Assembly: GCF_014204835.1 (NCBI RefSeq)
Contig: NZ_JACHMD010000001.1
Span: forward strand, 620,001 to 684,000
Reading direction: 5' to 3'
Source: Microbacterium marinum
GTDB taxonomy: Bacteria; Actinomycetota; Actinomycetes; Actinomycetales; Microbacteriaceae
Length of the DNA stretch: 64,000 nt
A program made the position numbers and the translations under genes. The notes beneath the pieces were generated by a model that was not told the DNA's origin, ran no database searches, and saw only the letters and a list, made by a program, of their open reading frames with translations. Shown here in pieces: positions 41,502 to 51,243 of the stretch. Numbering within the stretch: the stretch's first letter is position 1; each line of letters opens with the position of its first letter.

Positions 41502-42545
41502 ATGACCGACCAGATTCCGCTGCGCCGCGCCTCCACGGGGGCGGTGACCCTCGACGACGTCGCGCGCGAGGCGGGGGTCTCGCTCGCGACGGCATCGCGT
41601 GCGCTCAACGGTTCCGCGCGAAAGGTCGCGGACTCGTACCGCGAGCGGGTGGAGGCGGCGGCGACACGCCTGGGCTACACCGCCAACCTGTCGGCGCAGG
41701 CGACCGCGCGGGGGACGTCGGCGATCATCGCGCTCCTCGTGGCTGACATCGCCGACCCCTACTTCGGTCTCATCGCGTCCGGCGTCGCGCGCGGCGCCGA
41801 TGAGGCGGGCCTCGTCGTGACGGTGGCCATCACCGAGCGCGATCCGGCCCGCGAGGTCCGTCTCGTGAGGGCGCTGCGCGGTCAGCGTCCGCGGGGACTC
41901 ATCCTCGCGGCATCCCGCCCGGCAGGTCTTTTCGACCCCGACCTCACCCGCGAGCTGGATCAGCTCCGCGCCGTCGGCGGCACCGTCGTCGCGTTCGGCG
42001 CCGAGTCCGACGGACTCCGGTCGCTCATCCTCGACAACCGGGGCGGCGCCGAAGCGCTGGGCTCGGCTCTCGTCGCGCACGGATACCGGCACGCGATCGT
42101 CCTGGCGGCGGCGGAGGGCACCCTCACGAGCGACAGCCGCGTGTCGGGCTTCACCGCCGGATTCACGGCTGCGGGCGGCGAGACGCCTCGCGTCTACCGC
42201 GGCGGATTCACCCGGGAGTCGGGGCACGAGATGATGACGCGTGCCCTCGCCGACGGCGTCGAGCCGGGCACCCTCGTCTTCGGCATCAGCGACGTGGTCG
42301 CCATCGGCGCCCTGTCGGCGGCGCGCGCGGCGGGGCGGGAGCCGGGGAGCGACATCGCCTTCGCGGGCTTCGACGACATCCCCACCGGTCGCGATGTCAC
42401 GCCGGCCCTCACCACGGTGCGCATCCCGCTCGAAGAGGTCGGCTACCAGGCGTTCCGCGCCGCGACGGATCCCGAGTGGCAGGCAGACCCCGCACAGCTG
42501 AAGCTCGAAGTCCTCCTCCGGGAGAGCACGCCGACGCGCGCATGA
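41502..42545 (+). CDS. LacI-family regulator, candidate master of the GGAAAGCGCTTTCC regulon
   Basis: 347 residues. Helix-turn-helix VTLDDVAREAGVSLATASRALNG and a full effector domain (IIALLVADIADPYFGLIASG, IAFAGFDDIPTGRDVTPALT). TAGACT seven bases before the ATG points to leaderless, constitutive expression, and no regulon operator lies at its own start. It sits 26 bases after the DUF993 operon, whose promoter has three operator-like sites, making it the best positional candidate for the regulator; that link is inferred. The stop overlaps the glycerate kinase start. Confidence 0.86.
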   Translation: MTDQIPLRRASTGAVTLDDVAREAGVSLATASRALNGSARKVADSYRERVEAAATRLGYTANLSAQATARGTSAIIALLVADIADPYFGLIASGVARGADEAGLVVTVAITERDPAREVRLVRALRGQRPRGLILAASRPAGLFDPDLTRELDQLRAVGGTVVAFGAESDGLRSLILDNRGGAEALGSALVAHGYRHAIVLAAAEGTLTSDSRVSGFTAGFTAAGGETPRVYRGGFTRESGHEMMTRALADGVEPGTLVFGISDVVAIGALSAARAAGREPGSDIAFAGFDDIPTGRDVTPALTTVRIPLEEVGYQAFRAATDPEWQADPAQLKLEVLLRESTPTRA

Positions 42546-43648
42546 GCGTCGTCATCGCCCTCGACAGCTTCAAGGGCTCCATCCCTGCCGCTGCCGCCGC
42601 CGCTCATCTCGCCGCGGGGTGGCACGACATCGATCCCGAAGCGGATCTCGTGCCGCGCCCGATGGCCGACGGCGGCGAGGGGACGCTCGACGCGTTCGCG
42701 GCGGCCGTCCCCGGCGCCCGGCGGCATCCTGTCCGCGTGCACGGACCTCGGGGCGCCGAGATCGACGCGCAGTGGCTCCTCCTGCCGGACGGCACGGGTG
42801 TCGTGGAACTCGCCTCGACGAGCGGCATTGAGCTGCTCGGCGAGGATCGTCTGCCGTGGGATGCCGACACCACGGGCTTCGGCGAGGCGATCGCCGCTGC
42901 CCTCGACGCCGGCGTCGACCGCCTGGTGCTCGGAATCGGGTCGTCGGCCTCGACCGACGGCGGCACCGGGATGCTGCGCGCCCTCGGCGCCCGGTTCCGG
43001 GACGCCGACGGCGTCGACACCGCCCGCGGCGCGCGGGGCCTCGCGGCGCTCGCCGCCGTCGACGTCTCGCGCCTGCGCGCCCTGCCGCCGGGCGGTGCCC
43101 TCGTCCTCTCGGACGTCACGAACCCGCTGACCGGTGCGGCCGGCGCCGCCGCCGTCTTCGGGCCGCAGAAGGGGCTCCCCGCGGCGGACGTCTCCGCGGT
43201 CGACACGGCGCTCCACCGCTTCGCGCACCTTGTCGGCAGCCACCGCCCCGGCGTCGATCCGGCGGCCCCCGGAGCCGGCGCCGCCGGAGGGACCGGGTTC
43301 GCGCTCGCCGCCTGGGGTGCGCGCCTCGTCCCGGGGTCGGGTGAGGTGGCCGACCTCATCGACCTGCGCGGCGCGATGGTCGCGGCATCGCTCGTGATCA
43401 CGGGCGAGGGGTCGTACGACGGGCAGTCTGCCGCGGGGAAGGTCCCCGCCTTCGTGCAGGCGCTCGCCGCGCATGCGGGCGTGCCCACAGCGCTGGTCGC
43501 CGGCAGGTTGGGGGCGGATGCCGACATCTCGGGCTTCGCGCACACCGTCTCGCTGACCGACCTCGCCGGCAGCGCGGCGGCCTCCCTCGCAGACCCGGCG
43601 ACGTGGCTGCGTGAAGCGGGGCGACGCCTTGCCCGCGCGCACGCCTGA
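42542..43648 (+). CDS. Glycerate kinase (GlxK/GarK family)
   Basis: 368 residues. Family landmarks: VIALDSFKGSIPAAAAAAHL, RPMADGGEGTLDAF, GIGSSASTDGGTGMLRALGA, SDVTNPLTGAAGAAAVFGPQKG and VITGEGSYDGQS. It phosphorylates D-glycerate, normally to 2-phosphoglycerate. The ATGA overlap with the LacI gene ties it to the neighbouring carbohydrate operon and suggests that glycerate, glyceraldehyde or tartronate semialdehyde is a product of that pathway. Confidence 0.9.
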   Translation: MSVVIALDSFKGSIPAAAAAAHLAAGWHDIDPEADLVPRPMADGGEGTLDAFAAAVPGARRHPVRVHGPRGAEIDAQWLLLPDGTGVVELASTSGIELLGEDRLPWDADTTGFGEAIAAALDAGVDRLVLGIGSSASTDGGTGMLRALGARFRDADGVDTARGARGLAALAAVDVSRLRALPPGGALVLSDVTNPLTGAAGAAAVFGPQKGLPAADVSAVDTALHRFAHLVGSHRPGVDPAAPGAGAAGGTGFALAAWGARLVPGSGEVADLIDLRGAMVAASLVITGEGSYDGQSAAGKVPAFVQALAAHAGVPTALVAGRLGADADISGFAHTVSLTDLAGSAAASLADPATWLREAGRRLARAHA

Positions 43649-44138
43649 CCCGAGCGGTCGATCCGGGCCCGACGGCACCCGTGTCGCGAACCTGTGCGTT
43701 CGCTGATACCACTCGGCCTCACCGCGCACATGCCCGGGAACAGCGCGCGCCGCCGCTCCTACGCTCGGGCCAGGCACCACGCCGCCGCCGGCCACCCCGC
43801 GCCGACGACACCTGGCAGTCCCACCGGACCGCCGCCAGCTGACGGAACGATCGGTCGAACCCCGGGGCAATCCGATCCCGAGCTCACACCGAACACACAC
43901 TGCACCACCTGAAGGACTGCAGGACTGCGGCATCCGTCGCACCTCGCCGGCCCCGCGCGGCGCCCCCGTCACCAGCGTCCTCGGCCTCGTGGTCGGCTGC
44001 GTCGTCATCTCCGGGCTCGTCACGCCCGCGCTCGGATCGACCGCCGTCGGCAGCGACGCGCCGAGCCACTCGGAGCACCAGCTCGTCTTCCCTGGCCACG
44101 ACGGGCACTGACGCTCGTTCAGGTGGCATTGCCCCTGG

Positions 44139-44197
44139 TTCAGGTGGCAGTTCTGGTCGCTTCGGCGAGCGCGATGCGGCGTGTCCTGCCACCTGAA
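44139..44197. repeat. 59-bp palindromic repeat, copy A2
   Basis: Perfect 12-bp arms TTCAGGTGGCAG / CTGCCACCTGAA with core GTCGCTTCGGCGAGCGC; followed by AAAAG. Same length as A1 and A3. A truncated left end lies 20 bases upstream. Confidence 0.85.
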
Positions 44198-44223
44198 AAG
44201 GCGCGAGGCGCACAGCCCCCTCG

Positions 44224-44282
44224 TTCAGGTGGCAGTTCTGGTCGCGTCGTCGAGTGGGATGCGGCGTGTCCTGCCACCTGAA
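44224..44282. repeat. 59-bp palindromic repeat, copy A3
   Basis: Direct repeat of A2 with an 85-base period: same arms, same right half GATGCGGCGTGTCCTGCCAC, substitutions only in the core. It also ends in AAAAG and lies 40 bases past the araA stop, so it may help end araDBA transcripts. Confidence 0.85.
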
Positions 44283-44322
44283 AAGACGAGTGGATGCCGC
44301 GAGCCGCGGCATCCACTCCTCA

Positions 44323-45825
44323 TCAGAGGCCGCGGGCGAGGCGGTAGTACGCCTGGTTCCAGCGGAGCTCCTTCTGGAAGCCGCGGACGGTCGTGTCCTC
44401 GTCGATGACGAGCAGTTCGGTGCCGGCGATGTCGGCGAAGTCGCGGAACACCTCGATACCCACGGCCGTCGTCATGACGGTGTGGTGCGCGGCGCCGGCG
44501 GCGAGCCAGCACGCCGCCGAGGTCGCGAAGTCGGGCGCCGGCTCCCACACGGCGCGGCCGACGGGCAGCTTCGGCAGGTCGGGGGCGTCGACATTCTCGA
44601 CGACGTTCGCGACGAGGCGGAAGCGGTCGCGCATGTCGCTCATCGCGACCACGAGCGCGGGGCCGGCGTCCGCCGTGAAGACCAGCCGCACGGGGTCGGC
44701 CTTGCCGCCGATGCCCAGCTCGTGCACCTCAAGGCGCGGCTTTGCGGTCGTGAGCGAGGGGGACACCTCGAGCATGTGCGCGCCGAGGATCCGCTCCTTG
44801 CCGGGCACGAGGTCGTAGGTGTAGTCCTCCATGAGGCTCGCACCGCCAGGCAGACCCGAACCCATGACGTTCGCGACGCGGACGAGGATCGCCGTCTTCC
44901 AGTCGCCCTCGGCGCCGAAGCCGTAGCCCTCCGCCATCAGGCGCTGCACCGCGAGGCCGGGCAGCTGCGTCAGCGCACCGAGGTCCTCGAACGACGTGGT
45001 GAAGGCGCCGAAGCCGCCTCCCTCGAGGAACGAGCGCAGCCCGATCTCGATCGCGGCGCCGTCGCGCAGCGACTGGTGGCGCTCGGCACCCGGCAGCAGC
45101 TCCTCGGCGACGTCGTAGGACGCGACGTACTCCTCGACGAGGGCGTCGATCTGGGCGTCGGTGGCCTGCGCCACGGCATCCGCCAGCTCATTCACGCCCC
45201 ACGTGTTGACCTGCACGCCGAACTGCAGCTCGGCCTCGGTCTTGTCGCCCTCGGTCACCGCGACGTAGCGCATGTTGTCGCCGAAACGGGCGAGCTTCAG
45301 GGTGCGGGCAGCCTGCCAGCCGGCGGCGGCGCGCTGCCAGTCCTCGATCTGCTGCACGACGACCGGGTTCGACACGTGCCCGACGACCGTCTTGCGCGAG
45401 ACGCCCAGGCGCGTCTGGATGTACCCGAACTCACGGTCGCCGTGCGCGGCCTGGTTGAGGTTCATGAAGTCGAAGTCGATGTCGTTCCACGGCAGCTCGA
45501 CGTTCGCCTGCGTGTGCAGGTGGAGGAGCGGCTTGCGGAGGGCATCGAGGCCCGAGATCCACATCTTCGCGGGGCTGAACGTGTGCATCCACGCGATGAC
45601 GCCGATGACCGAGTCGTCGGCGTTCGCGTCGAGAGCGAGCCGGCGGATCGAGTCGGCATCCTTCAGCACCGGCTTCCACTCGACCTTCACGGGGAGCCCG
45701 GCGAGGCCCTCGGCGACGGCCTGCGACTGCTCGGCGACCTGGCGCAGCGTCTCCTCGCCGTACAGGTTCTGGCTGCCGGTGACGAACCAGACGGTGTACT
45801 GCTCGAGGCTGGTGGAGAGGGTCAT
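44323..45825 (-). CDS. araA: L-arabinose isomerase
   Basis: 500 residues, standard family length. [32 protein letters not shown] and [17 protein letters not shown] identify it; catalytic Glu/His candidates occur in [14 protein letters not shown] and MLEVSPSL. It converts L-arabinose to L-ribulose. AAGGAA precedes the ATG, which overlaps the kinase stop (ATGA). Third gene of araD-araB-araA. Confidence 0.95.
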   Translation of the reverse strand: MTLSTSLEQYTVWFVTGSQNLYGEETLRQVAEQSQAVAEGLAGLPVKVEWKPVLKDADSIRRLALDANADDSVIGVIAWMHTFSPAKMWISGLDALRKPLLHLHTQANVELPWNDIDFDFMNLNQAAHGDREFGYIQTRLGVSRKTVVGHVSNPVVVQQIEDWQRAAAGWQAARTLKLARFGDNMRYVAVTEGDKTEAELQFGVQVNTWGVNELADAVAQATDAQIDALVEEYVASYDVAEELLPGAERHQSLRDGAAIEIGLRSFLEGGGFGAFTTSFEDLGALTQLPGLAVQRLMAEGYGFGAEGDWKTAILVRVANVMGSGLPGGASLMEDYTYDLVPGKERILGAHMLEVSPSLTTAKPRLEVHELGIGGKADPVRLVFTADAGPALVVAMSDMRDRFRLVANVVENVDAPDLPKLPVGRAVWEPAPDFATSAACWLAAGAAHHTVMTTAVGIEVFRDFADIAGTELLVIDEDTTVRGFQKELRWNQAYYRLARGL

Positions 45826-47444
45826 GCTGTTCCTTCGTTCGATGAGCGGATGCCGCGCAGCGGCAGAGCGGGGATCGCGGCGGCTTCGACGGCGAGGCCT
45901 GCGCGGTAGCGGGCGAGGTAGTCGGCGAACCCTGCGACGTCGGCGGGCTGCGGGTCCGCGGTGACGGACGCCGCTCCCGCGAAGACGCGATCGGTCAGGT
46001 AGGTCGCGAGGTCGGTCGTGCGCTCCGTGGCGGCGAACGCGGCGAGCACGGCCATGCCCCACGCCCCGCCCTCAGCGGCGGTGTCCCCGACCGTGACGGG
46101 TGCGTCGAGCGCCCCGGCCAGGAAGCGCTGCGCGACGCCCGCGGTGCGGAACACGCCGCCGTGCGCGAACATCTTCTCGAGCGCGACACCCTCCTCGGCG
46201 AGGGTCTGCATGCCGATCGCGAGCGTCGCGAAGACGCCGTACACCTGCGCGCGCATGAGGTTAGCGAGCGAGAAGTCGGCGTCGGGAGTGCGCACCACGA
46301 GCGGCCGGCCCTCGTCGAGGCTGGCGATCGGCTCGCCCGACAGGTGGTTGTACGCGAGCACGCCGCCGGCATCCGCGGCGCCCTCGAGGGCTTCGCGCAG
46401 GAGCGTCTCGTAGACGGCATCCGTCGTCAGGGACTGACCGGATGCCGCGGCGAAGCGCGCGAACAGCGACGCCCAGGCCGCGAGCTCGCTCGCGCCGTTG
46501 TTGCAGTGCACCATCGCCACCGGGTCGCCGGCGGGCGTCGTGACGAGGTCGATCTCGGTGTGCACCCGCTCGAGGGGGCGCTCGAGGACGACCATCGCGA
46601 AGATGCTGGTTCCCGCGCTGACGTTGCCGGTGCGCGGCGCGACGGCGTTCGTGGCGACCATGCCGGTGCCGGCGTCGCCCTCGGCAGGGGCGGCGACCGC
46701 GCCCGGGCGGAGGGCGCCCGATGGGTCGAGGAGGGCTGCGCCGTCGGCGGTCAGGGTCCCGGCATCCGCTCCCGCGGGGAGGACCTCGGGAAGCAGGTCG
46801 ACGAGACTGCGGCCGGCGAGGAAGCCGGCGGCATGAGCGTCGTACGCGGCAATCCGGTCGCGGTCGTACCCGCCCGACGCGTCGATGGGGAACATCCCCG
46901 ACGCGTCGCCGACACCCAACACGAAGCGGCCGGTGAGCTTCTCGTGCACCCACCCGGCGAGCGTGTTGATCTTCGCGAGCGAGGCGAGGTGCGCCTCATC
47001 GTCGAGGATCGCCTGGTGCAGATGCGCGATCGACCAGCGGAGCGGGATGTTGACGCCGAGCAGGTCGGTGAGCTCCGCCGCGGCGGCACCGGTCGAGGTG
47101 TTCCGCCACGTGCGGAACGGGACGAGCAGCGTTCCGTCCGCGTCGAACGCGAGGTAGCCGTGCATCATCGCCGAGACGCCGATGCCGGCGAGGTCGGTGA
47201 GCTCCGCGCCCCGCCGCCGGACGTCGGCGACGAGGTCGGCGTACGCGGCCTGCAGGCCCGACCACACGGCATCCTCGGAGTACGTCCAGACGCCGTCCTC
47301 GAGCGCGTTCTCCCACTCGTGACTGCCGACGGCGAGCACGACCGTGGGGTCAGATGCGTCGACGAGGCACGCTTTGATGCGGGTCGAGCCGAGCTCGATG
47401 CCCAGCGCTGCGCCGCCCGAAGAGATGACGGATGCCGCACTCAT
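45822..47444 (-). CDS. araB: FGGY-family ribulokinase
   Basis: 540 residues from [24 protein letters not shown] kinase with phosphate-binding [14 protein letters not shown], substrate-domain [13 protein letters not shown] and [15 protein letters not shown], and adenosine-binding [19 protein letters not shown]. It phosphorylates L-ribulose. Closer to the xylulokinase-like AraB of Actinobacteria and Lactobacillales than to E. coli AraB. The ATG overlaps the araD stop. Confidence 0.87.
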   Translation of the reverse strand: MSAASVISSGGAALGIELGSTRIKACLVDASDPTVVLAVGSHEWENALEDGVWTYSEDAVWSGLQAAYADLVADVRRRGAELTDLAGIGVSAMMHGYLAFDADGTLLVPFRTWRNTSTGAAAAELTDLLGVNIPLRWSIAHLHQAILDDEAHLASLAKINTLAGWVHEKLTGRFVLGVGDASGMFPIDASGGYDRDRIAAYDAHAAGFLAGRSLVDLLPEVLPAGADAGTLTADGAALLDPSGALRPGAVAAPAEGDAGTGMVATNAVAPRTGNVSAGTSIFAMVVLERPLERVHTEIDLVTTPAGDPVAMVHCNNGASELAAWASLFARFAAASGQSLTTDAVYETLLREALEGAADAGGVLAYNHLSGEPIASLDEGRPLVVRTPDADFSLANLMRAQVYGVFATLAIGMQTLAEEGVALEKMFAHGGVFRTAGVAQRFLAGALDAPVTVGDTAAEGGAWGMAVLAAFAATERTTDLATYLTDRVFAGAASVTADPQPADVAGFADYLARYRAGLAVEAAAIPALPLRGIRSSNEGTA

Positions 47445-48160
47445 CGGCGGGCGTCCGTGCTCTGGCCGTAGACGTTCTGGTACCGGTTGTAGAGGGCGTC
47501 GATCTTGTCCTGCGGGATGGGGATCAGCTCGCCGCCCTGCCGGGCGAAGTGCACCGTGCGGGCGGCGTCCTCGCACATGACGGCGGCCTTCACGGCATCC
47601 TTCGCGGTCACGCCGATCGTGAACGGACCGTGGTTCTGCATAAGGACGGCGCGCGAGCGGTGGCCGGTGAGGGTCTCGACGATGCCGCGGCCGATGGAGT
47701 CGTCGCCGATGATCGCGAACGGTCCGATCGGGATCGGACCGCCGAACTCGTCGGCCATCCCGGTGATGACGCAGGGGATCTCCTCGCCGCGGGCGGCCCA
47801 GGCGACCGCGTAGGGGGAGTGGGTGTGCACGACGCCGCCGACCTCGGGCATGTTGCGGTAGACGTACGCGTGTGCGGCTGTGTCGCTCGACGGGGAGCGG
47901 TCGCTGCCCGGGCTGCCGGCGATGACGTTGCCGTCGAGGTCGCAGAGGATCATGTTCTCGGGCGCGAGGTCGTCGTACGAGACGCCCGAGGGCTTGATGA
48001 CGAACAGGTCCGCACCGGGGACGCGGCCCGAGACGTTCCCGCCCGTCCAGATGACGAGGCCGTAGCGGACGAGTTCGGCGTGCAGGGCGGCGACCTCGGC
48101 GCGGACGGCGTCGATCGCCTGCTGCACCTCGGGGCTGATCGCCTCATTGGGATCGGACAT
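47441..48160 (-). CDS. araD: L-ribulose-5-phosphate 4-epimerase
   Basis: 239 residues. Class II aldolase/adducin fold: YGLVIWTGGNVSGRVPGADL, IKPSGVSYDDL, VVHTHSPYAVAWAARG with the metal histidines, and LMQNHGPFTIG with the third His. It makes D-xylulose-5-phosphate. Start ATG 48,160 is seven bases after TAACAT, a leaderless arrangement; an in-frame ATG at 48,190 lies upstream of that -10. First gene of the arabinose operon. Confidence 0.94.
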   Translation of the reverse strand: MSDPNEAISPEVQQAIDAVRAEVAALHAELVRYGLVIWTGGNVSGRVPGADLFVIKPSGVSYDDLAPENMILCDLDGNVIAGSPGSDRSPSSDTAAHAYVYRNMPEVGGVVHTHSPYAVAWAARGEEIPCVITGMADEFGGPIPIGPFAIIGDDSIGRGIVETLTGHRSRAVLMQNHGPFTIGVTAKDAVKAAVMCEDAARTVHFARQGGELIPIPQDKIDALYNRYQNVYGQSTDARR

Positions 48161-48168
48161 GTGTCGAA

Positions 48169-48182
48169 TGTTACCGATAACA
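48169..48182. promoter_or_regulatory. Arabinose operator TGTTACCGATAACA over the araD -10
   Basis: TGTTA..TAACA arms around a CG centre form a LacI-family dyad. On the minus strand it contains the -10 TAACAT of the leaderless araD promoter, so binding would directly exclude polymerase. It differs from the other operators in the window, consistent with a dedicated regulator. Confidence 0.72.
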
Positions 48183-48245
48183 CGGTGCATTCGCCACCGT
48201 GGTGAGGTGCCGAGGCTTGGGCGCCGGCCGGTCAGCGCGGGCCGG

Positions 48246-49232
48246 TCAGCGCGGGGCGGTCGAGTCGCGCGCGACGAGCGCCGGCTCGGCCGCCGGGGCG
48301 TCGGCTGTTTGCCCGAGCACGTCGGCGACGACTCGGCGGGCCTCGCCGGCGGTGTCGACGCGGACGGTGGTCAGCGCCGGCGTGTAGAAGGCTGCATCGG
48401 CATTGTCGTCGAAGCCCGTGACGCTGACGGCGCCCGGCACGGCGATGCCGAGTCGCTGCAGTCCCGCGATCAGGCCGAGCGCCATCTGGTCGTTCGCCAC
48501 CGCCACCGCCGTCGGGCCGTCGGGTTCGCGGAGCGCCGCGGTGACCTCCCCGGCTACCGCGGCGCCCGCCGCTGCGCTCCAGTCGCCGTGCCAGACGCCC
48601 GCGGCGCTCAACCCGGCAGCCGCGAGGGTCTCGGCGGCGCCGGCATCACGCGCGATCGCCTCGAGCCAGTCGGCGGGCCCCGCGAGCCGGGCGATGCGTC
48701 GGTGACCGAGGTCGATCAGGTGCGACACTGCGAGCGCGGCCGCGCGGCGTTGCACGTCGCCGCCCGCCCCGGTGTGAAGGGCGGCCAGCGGCGTCTCGCC
48801 GATCGTGCCGCGGAGTGCGGGGAGCGTGGCGGTGTGCGGCGCGACGACGATGATCGCGTCGACTCCTTGCGCCAGCAGACGGGATGCCGCGGTGGTCACG
48901 GCGCCGGGGTCGTCGGCATCGGCGTACGCGGTCGCGATCCAGTGGCCGACGTCGCGCGCGGCGGTGTCGAGGGCGGCGATCCCGGCGGACGGACCCGAGA
49001 GGGTGGCGTCCGAGGCGATGACGCCGAGGGTCCGCGTCGTCGAGGTGCCGAGCGCTCGCGCCGCGTTGTTCACCCGGTAGCCGAGCTCGGCCATGGCCGC
49101 CTCGACCCGGGTGCGGGTGTCGGGGCGGACGTTGGGACTCGCGTTGATCACCCGCGAGACGGTCTGGGTCGAGACGCCCGCGCGAGCGGCGACGTCGCGC
49201 ACGCCCGCTCGTGTCGTCCCCGTTCGTCCCAT
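48246..49232 (-). CDS. LacI-family regulator of arabinose genes (AraR-like)
   Basis: 328 residues from MGRTGTTRAGVRDVAARAGV. Helix-turn-helix GVRDVAARAGVSTQTVSRVIN, then the effector domain (TLGVIASDATLSGPSAGIAA, VSVTGFDDNADAAFYTPALT). TAAGGT seven bases before the ATG suggests leaderless expression. It lies directly upstream of araD on the same strand, with the TGTTA dyad between them. Arabinose as effector is inferred from position. Confidence 0.85.
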   Translation of the reverse strand: MGRTGTTRAGVRDVAARAGVSTQTVSRVINASPNVRPDTRTRVEAAMAELGYRVNNAARALGTSTTRTLGVIASDATLSGPSAGIAALDTAARDVGHWIATAYADADDPGAVTTAASRLLAQGVDAIIVVAPHTATLPALRGTIGETPLAALHTGAGGDVQRRAAALAVSHLIDLGHRRIARLAGPADWLEAIARDAGAAETLAAAGLSAAGVWHGDWSAAAGAAVAGEVTAALREPDGPTAVAVANDQMALGLIAGLQRLGIAVPGAVSVTGFDDNADAAFYTPALTTVRVDTAGEARRVVADVLGQTADAPAAEPALVARDSTAPR

Positions 49233-49389
49233 GCGGCTCACCTTATCCGCGCGGCGCGCGCATCCCGGACTCGGCGCCAGCCATCCCGCCCACCTTGCAT
49301 CCCGCGGACGGAATGTCGAGGGCCCGCGGGGATCCGCGGGCTTCGTTAACGTGGAGAGGACCGGAGACCCGAACCGTCGGAGGGTGCAG

Positions 49390-51174
49390 ATGCGGATCCT
49401 GCAGCGCCTCGCGCTCGCGCGCCTCCACGCGCGCATGCCCGAGTGGGTGCGGATCTCGATCGCGGTGCTCGCGCTCGTCCTCGGCGTCGTCATCGTCATC
49501 CGCCCGACGACCGCCCTCGACGTGCTCGCCTGGCTGATCGGCGGCGGGATGGTGCTCACCGGCGTTCTCGACCTGACGGGCCGCGTGGACGAGGCGGAGC
49601 GCCCTCGGTGGCGCACCCTCACGGGTCTCGGCTGGCTCGTCGGCGGCCTCATCGTGCTCGTCGCGCCGGGACTGACGGTCCGGCTTCTCGCGGGTCTCGT
49701 CGGCATCCTCCTGCTCGCCGCCGGCGTGCTCGGCCTCATCGGCACGTTCGGGCGCGGACGCACGATCGATGCGCGCATCGCGGATGCCGCGTTCGGGGCG
49801 TCGGGCGTCATCTTCGGCGCCCTCGCGCTGTTCTGGCCCGACATCACCCTGCTCGTCGTCGCCGTCGTGTTCGGTGCCCGGCTCATCATGAGCGGTGTCG
49901 TCGACCTGTGGACGCGCGCCCGTCGCCGCAACGACGCAGCGCGCCCCGCGGCGGACCGCCCGCGGCGGCGATGGGGGCGGACGGTCATCGCGGTCGTTTC
50001 CGTCGGCCTCGCGGTCACGACCGCGGTCGTCACGGTACCGCTTCGCGAAGGATCGACGGTCGTCGACGACTTCTATGCGGCGCCCCGCGACCTGCCCGAC
50101 GCGCCGGGCCAACTCGTGCGCGCGGAGCCCTTCACCGCCGGCATCCCGAACTCGGCGAACGGATGGCGGATCCTCTACACGACCACTGGTGTCGACGGGC
50201 GGGTGCGCGTGGCGAGCGGCATCGTCGCGGTGCCGAAGGAGGGCGACGGGCGGTGGCCGGTCGTGGACTGGAACCACGGCACGACCGGATTCGCACAGCA
50301 CTGCGCGCCCTCGCTGCAGGAGCGGGGCATGTGGTCGGGGGCGATGTACATCCTTCCGACGCTCATCCGGGAGGGATGGGCGGTCGTCTCGACCGACTAC
50401 ATCGGGCTCGGAACCGAGGGGCCGCACCCGTACCTGGTCGGGCCTCCGAGCGCGACCGCATCGCTCGACGCGGTGCGGGCGGCGAAGCAGCTCACCGAGG
50501 CCGACCTCGGTGCGCGGACCGTGGTCTGGGGACATTCGCAGGGCGGGGGAGCGGCGCTCTGGGCGGGGGCGCTCGCCCGAGACTACGCGCCGGACGTCTG
50601 GGTCCAGGGGGTAGCGGCGCTCGCCCCGGCGAGCGACCCGGCGGCTCTCGTGCAGAACATCTCCGACGTGACCGGCGGCAGCATCTTCGCCTCGTACGCG
50701 TTCGCCTCGTTCTCGGAGATCTATCCCGATGTCGAGTACCGCGACTACGTCCGCCCCGGCGCCGAGACCACGCTGCGTCAGATGTCCGACCGCTGCCTCA
50801 CCGACCCGTCGATCATCATCTCGGTGGCCGCGGCGCTCGGGATGAGCGGGGACACCCGCCTGTTCTCGACCTCGCCGGCGACCGGTGTGCTCGGCGGACA
50901 CCTCCGCGACAACACCGCGCCGCTGCGTCAGACCGCGCCCCTTCTGCTCGCGCAAGGCGGCTCGGACAGCGTCATCTCCGTCGGCGCGCAGTCCGACTAC
51001 GTCGATCGGGCGTGCGCGGCGGGTCAGGACGTCGACTTCCGCATCTACGACGGCTACGAGCACGCCGCCGTCGTCGAGCGCCCGTCGCCGCTGCTCGACC
51101 AGCTCATCGAGTGGACCCGCGACCGCTTCGCCGGCATCCCCGCCGCCGAGGGGTGCTCGACGACGCGGTACTGA
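49390..51174 (+). CDS. DUF308 (HdeD-like) membrane domain fused to alpha/beta-hydrolase lipase
   Basis: 594 residues. Residues 1-175 are six hydrophobic helices of HdeD/DUF308 type (VRISIAVLALVLGVVIVIRP, LAWLIGGGMVLTGVLDLTGR). A seventh helix (RTVIAVVSVGLAVTTAVVTV) leads to a secretory-lipase-like domain facing outside: Ser383 in WGHSQGGGA, LLLAQGGSDSVISVGAQSDY around the acid residue, and His in YDGYEHAAVVERP. An esterase or lipase tethered to the membrane is the likely activity. GGAGGG precedes the ATG. The fusion is uncommon among lipases I know. Confidence 0.8.
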   Translation: MRILQRLALARLHARMPEWVRISIAVLALVLGVVIVIRPTTALDVLAWLIGGGMVLTGVLDLTGRVDEAERPRWRTLTGLGWLVGGLIVLVAPGLTVRLLAGLVGILLLAAGVLGLIGTFGRGRTIDARIADAAFGASGVIFGALALFWPDITLLVVAVVFGARLIMSGVVDLWTRARRRNDAARPAADRPRRRWGRTVIAVVSVGLAVTTAVVTVPLREGSTVVDDFYAAPRDLPDAPGQLVRAEPFTAGIPNSANGWRILYTTTGVDGRVRVASGIVAVPKEGDGRWPVVDWNHGTTGFAQHCAPSLQERGMWSGAMYILPTLIREGWAVVSTDYIGLGTEGPHPYLVGPPSATASLDAVRAAKQLTEADLGARTVVWGHSQGGGAALWAGALARDYAPDVWVQGVAALAPASDPAALVQNISDVTGGSIFASYAFASFSEIYPDVEYRDYVRPGAETTLRQMSDRCLTDPSIIISVAAALGMSGDTRLFSTSPATGVLGGHLRDNTAPLRQTAPLLLAQGGSDSVISVGAQSDYVDRACAAGQDVDFRIYDGYEHAAVVERPSPLLDQLIEWTRDRFAGIPAAEGCSTTRY

Positions 51175-51243
51175 CGAGCGGATGCCGCGCCGCGGCATCC
51201 GTCCCCGGTCTCCGCCCGCACGACGGCACATATCCTGGGACGC

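Larger units (their letters stand above)
43649..44322. other. 674-bp gap: gene relics and palindromic repeats
   Basis: No convincing gene. One plus-strand frame is open from 43,707 to 44,111 without ATG or early GTG; its end reads VLGLVVGCVVISGLVTPALG and a His-rich tail closing FPGHDGH, as if a signal or membrane peptide lost its start. A duplicated GGACTGC (43,914-43,928) precedes it. From 44,119 on there are two complete and one truncated (TTCAGGTGGCA) copies of the 59-bp family A repeat, lying just beyond the araA stop. Confidence 0.5.

Noticed and set aside
43694..43912. 72-codon plus-strand frame after glycerate kinase
   Set aside because: Low-complexity Pro/Thr/Ala/Arg composition, no ribosome site, no similarity that I recognise; described within the gap instead.
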